DNA from: an uncultured Panacagrimonas sp.
GTDB lineage: Bacteria > Pseudomonadota > Gammaproteobacteria > Nevskiales > Nevskiaceae
Reading direction: 5' to 3'
Length of the DNA: 7,591 bases
NCBI GenBank assembly: GCA_946481265.1
Contig: CAMLNE010000210.1
Coordinates: forward strand, 1 to 7,591
Position numbers and translations under genes: made by a program. The notes under the pieces were generated by a model, which saw only the letters and a list, made by a program, of their open reading frames with translations, made no database searches and was not told the DNA's origin. Positions 1-5,350 of the stretch are shown one piece after another; position 1 is the first letter of the stretch; each line of letters starts with the position of its first letter.

Positions 1-151
1 CGCGCGCCGCCCCCGTACCCGCGGGCGGGTGGCGCGCGACGCCTGGGGTGGGCGGTCGTGAGGAACGGTTTTCCCCGGCCGGCGCGGGCCAGGCGAGAGG
101 CGCCGCAGGCGGGCACGATGCCGTGCCTGCGCCGCTTCGCCTTGCGCGCCC

Positions 152-187
152 GGCGCCGGGCCGGATCGCTTTCCGGACCGCGGCGCC
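152..187. terminator. Strong GC hairpin downstream of the O-acetylhomoserine sulfhydrylase gene
   Basis: A long imperfect hairpin lies 35 bases beyond the stop codon of the sulfhydrylase gene. The outer stem is GGCGCCG (152-158) with CGGCGCC (181-187), the inner stem is CCGGA (161-165) with TCCGG (172-176), the loop is six bases (166-171), and GG at 159-160 can pair with CC at 178-179 around single-base bulges. In the minus-strand direction no T run follows. In the plus direction the stem is followed by CTTTT, so it would look more like an intrinsic terminator for a plus-strand gene left of the window. It could end transcription from either side. Bases 1 to 151 are extremely GC-rich and hold no gene I can support. 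Confidence 0.4.
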
Positions 188-222
188 CTTTTGCCTGATT
201 ACGCCTGGATCCGGCGCACTGC

Positions 223-1509
223 TCAGGCCGCCGCGATCGCCTGGTCGAGATCGGCGATCAGGTCATCCGCGTGCTCGATGCCGATCGACAGGCGCACGGT
301 GTCCTCGCTGACACCGGCCTTGGCCAGTTCCTCGGGTCCGAGCTGGCGGTGCGTGGTCGAAGCCGGATGCGTGGCCAGCGAGCGCACGTCGCCGATGTTG
401 ACCAGGCGCGTGAACAGCTTGAGCGCATCCTGGAACCGGGCGCCGGCCTCGCGGCCGCCCTGCAGGCCGAAGGTGATGATTCCCGAGGCGCGCCCGCCCA
501 TGTATTTTTTCGCCAGCTCGTGATCCGGATGCTCGGGCAGACCGGCATAGCCGACCCACTTCACCTTCTTCGACCGCTTCAGGTGCTCGGCGATACGCTG
601 GCTGTTCTGGCAGATGCGATCCATGCGCAGCGCCAGGGTCTCGATGCCCTGGATGAGCTGGAAGGAATTGAACGGCGAGATCGCGGCGCCCATGTTGCGC
701 AGCGGCACCACGCGCGCGCGGCCGATGTAGGCAGCCGCGCCGAGCGCCTCGGTGTAGACCACGCCGTGATAGCTCGGGTCCGGCTCGTTGAGACGCTTGA
801 AGCGCGCCTTGTGCTGCGCCCAGGGAAACTTCCCGGAATCGACGATGGCGCCGCCCAGGGTCGAGCCATGGCCGCCGAGATACTTGGTCAGCGAGTGCAC
901 GACGATGTCCGCACCGTGCTCGAACGGCCGCAGCAGGTAGGGCGTGGCCACCGTGTTGTCGATGATCAGCGGCACACCGGCAGCGTGCGCGACCTTGGCC
1001 AGTGCCGCGATGTCGGTGACATTGCCCAGCGGATTGCCGATGGACTCCGCGAAGACGGCCTTGGTCCGGTCGTCGATCAGCGGCGCGAAGCTCTCGGGCT
1101 TGCGCGGATCGGCGAAGCGCACCTCGATGCCGAACTGCGGCAGCGTGTGCGCGAACAGGTTGTAGGTGCCGCCGTACAAGGCGCTGGCCGCCACGATGTT
1201 GTCGCCGGCCGCCGCGATGGTCTGGATCGCGTAGGTCACCGCCGCCTGGCCCGATGCCAGCGCCAGCGCCCCGATGCCGCCTTCCAGCGCCGCGACCCGT
1301 TGCTCGAGCACGTCGCTGGTGGGGTTCATGATGCGCGTGTAGATATTGCCCGCGACCTTGAGGTCGAACAGGTCGGCGCCGTGCTGCGTGTTGTCGAAGG
1401 CGTAGGCCACCGTCTGGTAGATCGGCGGCACCACCGCGCGCGTGGTGGGGTCCGGCTTGTAGCCGGCATGGACGGCGAGGGTCTCGAACTTCAGCGTCGG
1501 CTCTGACAT
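223..1509 (-). CDS. metY: O-acetylhomoserine sulfhydrylase (O-acetylhomoserine aminocarboxypropyltransferase), MetY type
   Basis: A 428-residue PLP enzyme of the Cys/Met metabolism (cystathionine gamma-synthase-like) family, full length for the O-acetylhomoserine sulfhydrylase branch. It is expected to make homocysteine from O-acetylhomoserine and sulfide in the cytoplasm, on the direct-sulfhydrylation route to methionine. Visible motifs: YTRIMNPT at 57-64 (Tyr and Arg contacting PLP phosphate across subunits), the SGQAA loop at 86-90, IIDNT with Asp184 opposite the pyridine nitrogen, [11 protein letters not shown] with the PLP Schiff-base lysine at 209, THPASTTH at 380-387 and TVRLSIGIE at 404-412 with the carboxylate-binding Arg. 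The frame stays open upstream, but the ATG at 1509 is chosen because homology starts there ([17 protein letters not shown]) and a -10-like box sits 34 bases ahead of it. The ribosome site is weak (GGA about nine bases upstream). O-succinylhomoserine as substrate cannot be excluded. Confidence 0.93.
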   Translation of the reverse strand: MSEPTLKFETLAVHAGYKPDPTTRAVVPPIYQTVAYAFDNTQHGADLFDLKVAGNIYTRIMNPTSDVLEQRVAALEGGIGALALASGQAAVTYAIQTIAAAGDNIVAASALYGGTYNLFAHTLPQFGIEVRFADPRKPESFAPLIDDRTKAVFAESIGNPLGNVTDIAALAKVAHAAGVPLIIDNTVATPYLLRPFEHGADIVVHSLTKYLGGHGSTLGGAIVDSGKFPWAQHKARFKRLNEPDPSYHGVVYTEALGAAAYIGRARVVPLRNMGAAISPFNSFQLIQGIETLALRMDRICQNSQRIAEHLKRSKKVKWVGYAGLPEHPDHELAKKYMGGRASGIITFGLQGGREAGARFQDALKLFTRLVNIGDVRSLATHPASTTHRQLGPEELAKAGVSEDTVRLSIGIEHADDLIADLDQAIAAA

Positions 1510-1542
1510 CTGGTGGATTCCGGTCGGTTGCGAACGGCCCGG

Positions 1543-1571
1543 AGTATAGCCAGCGACAGCGCGGCATCCGC
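1543..1571 (-). promoter_or_regulatory. Candidate sigma70 promoter of the sulfhydrylase gene
   Basis: On the minus strand a TATACT box (complement of 1543-1548) matches the -10 consensus at five of six positions and lies 33 bases before the ATG. It is followed by a GC-rich stretch, CCGGGCCGT. The -35 position (about 1566-1571 with a 17-base spacer) does not resemble TTGACA and is instead covered by an inverted repeat, which suggests dependence on an activator or another regulator. The -10 and the sequence after it recur ahead of the 79-residue ORF. Confidence 0.4.
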
Positions 1572-1580
1572 GCTGGATGC
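1564..1580. promoter_or_regulatory. Perfect 6-5-6 inverted repeat over the -35 position, possible operator
   Basis: GCATCC (1564-1569) and GGATGC (1575-1580) form a perfect inverted repeat around a five-base spacer. It covers the place where the -35 box of the sulfhydrylase promoter should be, a typical spot for a dimeric regulator. Short palindromes are common in GC-rich DNA, so the operator role is an inference. Confidence 0.25.
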
Positions 1581-1630
1581 GCGGCCGGCGCGCGTTGCCC
1601 CGCACGGCCCTGCGCGACCGGAACGCGGGT

Positions 1631-1647
1631 CCGCCCGTGATGGGCGG
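1631..1647. terminator. GC hairpin just downstream of the OsmC-family gene
   Basis: CCGCCC (1631-1636) and GGGCGG (1642-1647) pair perfectly around a five-base loop, 25 bases past the TAG stop of the OsmC-family gene. No T run follows on the minus strand, so this is at best a non-canonical terminator or a 3'-end stabiliser. It separates the OsmC-family gene from the promoter of the sulfhydrylase gene. Confidence 0.3.
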
Positions 1648-1672
1648 CCAGACCTCACCAGCCGGCTTGCGC

Positions 1673-2134
1673 CTACGGCAGCCGCGACCAGCGCGCGTTG
1701 ATCGGCACACCGCTGCGCGCGAACAACTGGAACACCGGGCAGCGACGCTCGGTCTGGCTGCGCAGCTTCTCGAAGTCCGCATCGCTGGCATTGGTCGCGA
1801 CGCTGACCTGCAGCGCGATCGGCTGGAAATCCGGCAGCCCCTTGGCCGGCATGCCCACCAGCACGGACATGTCGATCTCGGCCTCGAGGTCGAAGCTCAT
1901 GCGCTCGATGCGGACGCCCAGGCCCTGGGCGACGATCTGCGCGGTCGCCTGCGAGCAGGACGTCAGCGCGGCGAGCGCGTAGGCCAGCGGCCCCGGCGCG
2001 GCGTCCTTGCCGCCGAACGCCGGCACCGCGTCCACCTCGATGACGTGGGGCGTGCCCCGCACCTGGATGGTCTGCCCCATTCCGGCGCCCTCGGCGTGCA
2101 GCGCGTACTTCGACTTCGGTCCAGTTCCGGCCAT
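1673..2134 (-). CDS. OsmC/Ohr-family peroxiredoxin-like protein
   Basis: A 153-residue protein with the two cysteines that define the OsmC/Ohr fold: Cys60 in ALTSCSQATA at the start of the long central helix, and Cys132 in RRCPVFQLF. In characterised members this pair reduces organic hydroperoxides using small or lipoyl-type thiols. The segment AAPGPLAYALAALTSC (45-60) is the usual run-in to the peroxidatic cysteine. The length is normal for the family and there is no signal peptide, so it should be cytoplasmic. The ATG at 2134 is supported by AGGAG (complement of 2144-2148) nine bases upstream. It is closer to the general OsmC-like branch than to classical Ohr by eye, and the substrate is not known. 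A hairpin (2154-2175) sits immediately ahead of the ribosome site. Gaps of 113 and 163 bases on either side suggest it is its own unit. Confidence 0.88.
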   Translation of the reverse strand: MAGTGPKSKYALHAEGAGMGQTIQVRGTPHVIEVDAVPAFGGKDAAPGPLAYALAALTSCSQATAQIVAQGLGVRIERMSFDLEAEIDMSVLVGMPAKGLPDFQPIALQVSVATNASDADFEKLRSQTERRCPVFQLFARSGVPINARWSRLP

Positions 2135-2153
2135 CGCAAGAGACTCCTGTTGG

Positions 2154-2175
2154 CCGGCGGAAGGGACTCCGCCGG
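2154..2175. promoter_or_regulatory. Perfect 8-bp hairpin abutting the ribosome site of the OsmC-family gene
   Basis: CCGGCGGA (2154-2161) and TCCGCCGG (2168-2175) form an uninterrupted eight-pair stem with a six-base loop. On the minus-strand transcript the stem ends five bases before the AGGAG of the OsmC-family gene. It may belong to the leader and affect translation, or be the 3' end of the upstream transcript. There is no T run. Confidence 0.35.
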
Positions 2176-2210
2176 GCGCGCTAGCTTAAGGAAACGCTAC
2201 GCAGACCATT

Positions 2211-2229
2211 GCGCCGGACCGTTCGGCGC
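2211..2229. terminator. Weak GC hairpin downstream of the 79-residue ORF
   Basis: GCGCCG (2211-2216) and CGGCGC (2224-2229) pair around a seven-base loop, 18 bases beyond the stop of the 79-residue ORF. No T run follows on the minus strand. Termination is possible but weakly supported. Confidence 0.2.
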
Positions 2230-2247
2230 GCGCCACCGAAGCAGCGG

Positions 2248-2487
2248 TCAGATTCCGTAGATGAGCCGCGACAGCGGCGTGCTCGGCTTGAAGTCCGCCC
2301 GCAGGTGCGCGCCAAGAAGGGACTCCGCACGGCGGATCGAGTATTCATCGTTGAGCATCAGCGCCACCTGCCATCCGAGGTCATGCGCCTGCTGCAGGAT
2401 CGTTTCGCAACGCTCGACGAAAGGGGTGTAGTGCGCGTGCATCCGCCGGGCGGCCGCTGCACGTCTTTGGATCTGATCCAGGGTCAC
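2248..2487 (-). CDS. Small hypothetical protein, 79 residues
   Basis: I do not recognise this protein. It is predicted to start at GTG (2487), supported by AAAGG (complement of 2497-2501) nine bases upstream and by a candidate promoter (2533-2561). It has no membrane segment, signal peptide or metal motif. Residues 1-38 look like amphipathic helix rich in Gln, Arg and Ala (QRRAAAARRMHAHYTPFVER), followed by a short hydrophobic stretch WQVALML (39-45) and an aromatic C-terminus LIYGI. It has one cysteine (Cys27). By my count about 80% of third codon positions are G or C, a little below the neighbouring genes. It stands alone between the thiolase terminator candidate and the OsmC-family gene. 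It could be a lineage-specific small regulator or a non-coding false call; the start signals and protein-like composition favour a real gene. Confidence 0.55.
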   Translation of the reverse strand: MTLDQIQRRAAAARRMHAHYTPFVERCETILQQAHDLGWQVALMLNDEYSIRRAESLLGAHLRADFKPSTPLSRLIYGI

Positions 2488-2532
2488 GGTATCTGGCCTT
2501 TATGCGGCGGGTTCCAGCGGGCGACGGCCCGG

Positions 2533-2561
2533 AGTATGGATCGGTCGCCCACGGCGGCCAA
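2533..2561 (-). promoter_or_regulatory. Candidate sigma70 promoter of the 79-residue ORF
   Basis: On the minus strand TTGGCC (complement of 2556-2561) and CATACT (complement of 2533-2538) are separated by exactly 17 bases, each matching four of six consensus positions. The -10 is followed by the same CCGGGCCGT seen after the -10 of the sulfhydrylase gene. The predicted start of transcription lies roughly 35-40 bases before the GTG. The rest of the 217-base gap up to the thiolase shows no gene. Confidence 0.35.
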
Positions 2562-2665
2562 TACCCGGCGCTGGCGAGTCGCGGGACCGGCATCAGCCCC
2601 GGCGATGCAGGTGCGCATCGCAAGGAGGCGAACCAGGCGCGAAGCCCGTGCCCGTCGGGTGCAAC

Positions 2666-2694
2666 AAAAACAGGCGCGCGCTCACCCTGCGCCC
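2666..2694 (-). terminator. Candidate intrinsic terminator after the thiolase gene
   Basis: Read on the minus strand, GGGCGC (2694-2689) can pair with GCGCCT (2677-2672) including one G-U pair, with an 11-base loop, and is followed by G and then five T (2670-2666). It begins 10 bases after the thiolase stop codon, a normal place for the end of an operon. The stem is short and the loop rather large, so strength is uncertain. It would mark the end of the box gene run. Confidence 0.45.
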
Positions 2695-2704
2695 GGTAGC
2701 GCGA

Positions 2705-3907
2705 TCAGACGCGCTCGATCAGCACGGCGATGCCCTGCCCGACACCGATGCACATGCTGCACAGTGCGTAGCGGCCTCCGCTGCGCTGCAGCTGGCGCAC
2801 GGCGCTGGTGGCGATCCGCGCTCCCGAGGCACCGAGCGGATGACCCAGGGCGATGGCACCACCCAGCGGATTGACGCGCGCATCGTCGTCGGCCAGTCCA
2901 AGCAGGCGCAGCACGGCCAGGGTCTGCGCGGCGAACGCCTCGTTGAGTTCGATCAGCTCGATCTGCGCCAGGCTCAGGCCGCTCAGCGCCAGCACCTTCT
3001 CGATCGCAGGTGCCGGGCCGATGCCCATCACGCGCGGCGGCACGCCGGCACTGGCGGTCGCGACCACCCGTGCCAGCGGCTTCAGGCCATGCGCCTGCAC
3101 CGCCGACTCGCCGGCCACCAGCAGGGCACCGGCACCGTCGTTGATGCCCGAGGCATTGCCGGCGGTGACCGAGCCGTCGGGCCGCGTCACCGGCCGGAGC
3201 CCGGCCAGGGCTTCGAGCGAGGTCGCGCGCGGGTGTTCGTCCAGCCGCACCGTGACCGCCTCGCCCTTCCTGGCGGGCACCGTCACCGGGACGATCTCCA
3301 CGTCGAAGTCGCCGCGCCCGCGCGCGGCCAGCGCCTTGGTCTGACTGGCCAGCGCATAGCGGTCCTGGTCGGCACGCGACACGCCGTACTCCCTGGCGAC
3401 GTTCTCGGCGGTCTCGGCCATCGACTCCACGCCGTACTGCTCGCGCAGCCGCGGATTGATGAAGCGCCAGCCCAGCGTGGTGTCCTGGAGCTGCTGGTCA
3501 CGCGCGTAGGCACTGCCCGGCTTGCCCATCACCAGCGGCGCACGCGACATGCTCTCCACACCTCCGGCGATGGCGAGCTGCACTTCGCCCAGACGGATCG
3601 CACGTGCCGCGGTGGCCAGGGCCTCGAGCCCCGAACCGCACAGGCGATTCACGGTGGCGCCGCCAACCGTGACCGGCAGACCCGCCAGCAGCAGCCCGGT
3701 GCGCGCCACATTCCGGTTGTCCTCGCCGGCCTGGTTGACGCATCCCATCCAGACTTCCTCCAGCGCCTCCCAGTTCACCCCGGGATTGCGCTCGCGCAGC
3801 GCGCGCAGCGGGATTGCGGCCAGATCGTCCGTGCGCACCGCGGCCAGCGCGCCGCCGTATCGGCCGAAGGGAGTCCGGATCGCATCGCAGATGTAGGCCT
3901 GGGTCAT
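2705..3907 (-). CDS. pcaF: 3-oxoadipyl-CoA thiolase (PcaF/PaaJ type acetyl-CoA acyltransferase)
   Basis: A 400-residue thiolase, the usual length for beta-ketoadipyl-CoA thiolases. It should cleave 3-oxoadipyl-CoA with CoA to succinyl-CoA and acetyl-CoA in the cytoplasm. Key residues are visible: nucleophilic Cys90 in NRLCGSGLEA, NEAF at 322-325, His356 in GGAIALGHPLGASGAR, and the acid-base Cys386 in CIGVGQG. The stretches QAGEDNRNVAR (59-69) and TTLGWRFINP (143-152) are what I associate with the PcaF/PaaJ subgroup rather than acetoacetyl-CoA thiolases. The ATG at 3907 fits the family N-terminus (MTQAYICDAIRTPFGR); an upstream in-frame ATG at 3955 would add 16 unrelated residues. The ribosome site is weak (GAAG). 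It is the last gene of the box run, where it fits the final step of benzoyl-CoA breakdown. A phenylacetate or protocatechuate role is also possible. Confidence 0.9.
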   Translation of the reverse strand: MTQAYICDAIRTPFGRYGGALAAVRTDDLAAIPLRALRERNPGVNWEALEEVWMGCVNQAGEDNRNVARTGLLLAGLPVTVGGATVNRLCGSGLEALATAARAIRLGEVQLAIAGGVESMSRAPLVMGKPGSAYARDQQLQDTTLGWRFINPRLREQYGVESMAETAENVAREYGVSRADQDRYALASQTKALAARGRGDFDVEIVPVTVPARKGEAVTVRLDEHPRATSLEALAGLRPVTRPDGSVTAGNASGINDGAGALLVAGESAVQAHGLKPLARVVATASAGVPPRVMGIGPAPAIEKVLALSGLSLAQIELIELNEAFAAQTLAVLRLLGLADDDARVNPLGGAIALGHPLGASGARIATSAVRQLQRSGGRYALCSMCIGVGQGIAVLIERV

Positions 3908-3946
3908 GGTGTCTTCGCAACAAGATGTGGAACGTGCCGCCCAGCG

Positions 3947-4016
3947 GGTGGGCAAGGCGAAGCCTGCGCACCGCCTCGGTGGGATGCGGCGCTCGTGGCG
4001 GGCGCGCTGCGCACCC
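3947..4016. repeat. REP-like hairpin doublet between maoC-like and thiolase genes
   Basis: Two palindromic units lie in this 108-base spacer. The first pairs 3947-3958 with 3962-3972: GGTG/CACC, GC/GC, A/T and GGC/GCC around a GAA loop, with one mismatch and one bulge. The second (4000-4016) pairs GGG/CCC and GCG/CGC with one C-A mismatch. Both contain GGTGCGCAG on the minus strand. Interrupted palindromes in pairs with shared ends are typical of REP/BIME elements. The second unit touches the TAG stop of the maoC-like gene. Family membership is inferred without a search. Confidence 0.4.
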
Positions 4017-4459
4017 TAGGCATCCCGTGCCTTGAGTTCGAACAGGTTCACGGCCTCCGTCTCCAGCACCTTGATCTCGTCCTGGTTGAACAGGTCCCAA
4101 CGCCAGCGCGTCGAGCCGGTCGAGCCGCTGCTGGACAGCTTGGCCTCGATCACGTGCACCTCGAGGCGCAGCCGGTCGCCCGGTCGCACGGGTGCCAGCC
4201 ACTTCAGGTAGTTCAGGCCCGGCGAGGCAAAGGATTCCGAATCGGCGAGCACGCCGTCGACCACCATGCGCATCGCGATGCAGCAGGTGTGCCAGCCGCT
4301 CGCGATCAGGCCCTTCCAGCGGCCGGCCTGCGCCTTGTCCGGATCGACATGGAACCACTGCGGGTCGTGCTGGCGGGCGAAGGCAAGGATCTCGTCCTCG
4401 CCCACCGTCACCGGGCCGACCCGGATGACCTGCCCGGCATGGAAATCGGCGAAGCGCAT
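4016..4459 (-). CDS. MaoC-like hot-dog fold enoyl-CoA hydratase
   Basis: A 147-residue single hot-dog domain protein of the MaoC/R-specific hydratase family. HDPQWFHVDPDKA (31-43) corresponds to the hydratase-2 motif in which Asp and His five residues apart are catalytic, here Asp32 and His37. It continues into FKG-like KGLIASGWHT (49-58), the family's substrate tunnel segment. The C-terminus has the usual strand ending in VNLFELKA. It should hydrate (or dehydrate) a 2-enoyl-CoA in the cytoplasm. The ATG at 4459 overlaps the TGA of the crotonase gene as TGATG, so translation is probably coupled; a run of six G stands in the ribosome-site position. In this operon the likely substrate is a dehydroadipyl-CoA, an inference from the neighbours. 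The frame is open far upstream inside the crotonase gene, but only the part from 4459 is MaoC-like. Confidence 0.85.
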   Translation of the reverse strand: MRFADFHAGQVIRVGPVTVGEDEILAFARQHDPQWFHVDPDKAQAGRWKGLIASGWHTCCIAMRMVVDGVLADSESFASPGLNYLKWLAPVRPGDRLRLEVHVIEAKLSSSGSTGSTRWRWDLFNQDEIKVLETEAVNLFELKARDA

Positions 4460-5256
4460 CAGCGCCCCCCGAAGCGCGGCTCGCGCTTCTCGGTCATCGC
4501 GGCCAGGCCCTCGCGGGCGTCGGCGTTCGCGAAACCGTTGAGTTCCGCCGCCACCGAGTGCTCGAAGGCCGGCCAGCCCAGGCGGAACCAGTGGTTGAAC
4601 GCACGCTTGCTCCAGGCGATCGCGGTCGGGCTGCCCTTGGCCAGGCGCTCGGCGATCGACGCGGCGGTCTGCTGCAGCTGCGCAGCCTCCACGCAGAGCG
4701 AGACCAGCCCGATGCGCTCGGCCTCCTCGGCGACGATCGGCTCGCACAGCAACACGTGGTACTTGGCCTTGGCCATGCCGCACAGCAGCGGCCAGACCAG
4801 GGCGGCGTGATCGCCCGCCGCAACGCCCAGGCGCGTATGGCCGTCGATCAGCTTGGCGCCACGCGCGGCGACGGTGATGTCGGCCATCAGCGCCACCGCC
4901 AGGCCGGCGCCGACCGCCGCACCGTTGATGGCCGAGACGATCGGCTTGTCGCAATCCAGCATCGCCTGGACGATGTCGCGCGCCTCGCGCATCACCTGCA
5001 GGCGCACCGACTCGGTCGAGATCATCTGCTCGATCATCGCGTGCTCGCCGCCGGCGCAGAACGCCTTGCCGTCGCTGCGCACGAGGATTGCGCGCACGCC
5101 CGGATGCGCGTCGAGCTGCCGCCAGATGCGGCTGAGCTCGAAGTGCGTGTCGGTGCCGCAGACCGGCACGCTGCCGGCGGGGCCGAAGACCACCTCGGCG
5201 ATGCCGTCGTCGCGCACGGCGACGCGCAGGCTCTTCGTTTCACAGATCGTGTCCAT
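4459..5256 (-). CDS. Crotonase-fold enoyl-CoA hydratase/isomerase family protein lacking both classical glutamates
   Basis: A 265-residue crotonase-superfamily protein of normal single-domain length. The oxyanion-hole segments are present: SDGKAFCAGGEHA (61-73) and NGAAVGAGLAVALMAD (111-126). Aligned by eye with mitochondrial crotonase, Glu144 corresponds to Ala120 and Glu164 to His140 (DGHTRLG), so the classical hydratase pair is absent. An Asp-His pair follows in AAGDHAALVWP (146-156). This places it in a divergent subgroup whose chemistry could be isomerisation, hydrolysis or hydration by other residues. It is far too short to be BoxC (about 550 residues). The ATG at 5256 has AGGAG six bases upstream; a TTG at 5283 lacks such support. 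It lies 94 bases after boxA and overlaps the maoC-like gene by one base, which suggests the two act on the same or successive CoA thioesters. Confidence 0.85.
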   Translation of the reverse strand: MDTICETKSLRVAVRDDGIAEVVFGPAGSVPVCGTDTHFELSRIWRQLDAHPGVRAILVRSDGKAFCAGGEHAMIEQMISTESVRLQVMREARDIVQAMLDCDKPIVSAINGAAVGAGLAVALMADITVAARGAKLIDGHTRLGVAAGDHAALVWPLLCGMAKAKYHVLLCEPIVAEEAERIGLVSLCVEAAQLQQTAASIAERLAKGSPTAIAWSKRAFNHWFRLGWPAFEHSVAAELNGFANADAREGLAAMTEKREPRFGGR

Positions 5257-5284
5257 CGACTTCTCCTGGGTGTCTGCTCGCAAC

Positions 5285-5342
5285 CCGGCGCTTCCGGAGA
5301 TGCGGAGGCGGAGGATGACAGGCCCGCACTTCGTCGGGCTAC
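5285..5342 (-). repeat. REP-like element with GTAG head between boxA and the crotonase gene
   Basis: On the minus strand GTAG (5342-5339) leads into GCCCG and CGGGC (5339-5335 with 5326-5322) around an eight-base loop. A second small palindrome, CCGG/CCGG (5297-5294 with 5288-5285), closes the element about 35 bases further on. A GTAG or GGAG head followed by a hairpin is the known form of REP sequences mobilised by RAYT transposases. Only one copy is visible here, so its repeat nature is inferred from form. Confidence 0.35.
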
Positions 5343-5350
5343 GGGTCGAC

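Noticed and set aside
1..222. A small plus-strand frame (48-311) and possible partial gene at the left edge
   Set aside because: The translation is Arg/Pro/Gly/Ala-rich, runs into the 3' end of the sulfhydrylase gene and has no ribosome site or homology I can see.
271..1506. A 411-codon open frame on the plus strand opposite the sulfhydrylase gene
   Set aside because: It is the antisense shadow of a gene with a complete set of PLP-enzyme motifs; no ribosome site or recognisable domain supports it.
1510..1791. N-terminal extension of the sulfhydrylase by 94 residues from an upstream ATG
   Set aside because: The extra residues are Arg/Ala/Pro-rich without family similarity, overlap the OsmC-family gene and would cover the candidate promoter.
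2648..4810. A 720-codon open frame on the plus strand opposite the thiolase, maoC-like and crotonase genes
   Set aside because: Its product is low-complexity His/Arg/Gln/Ala-rich sequence typical of the antisense of GC-rich genes, it spans several convincing minus-strand genes and their spacers, and it shows no family motif.
4460..4954. In-frame upstream extension of the maoC-like gene
   Set aside because: The extension lies wholly inside the crotonase gene in another frame and is not hot-dog-like; the hot-dog domain begins at the ATG at 4459.
4459..5256. The crotonase-fold gene as boxC
   Set aside because: BoxC is a much longer protein of about 550 residues; this one is a single 265-residue domain with a different active-site pattern.
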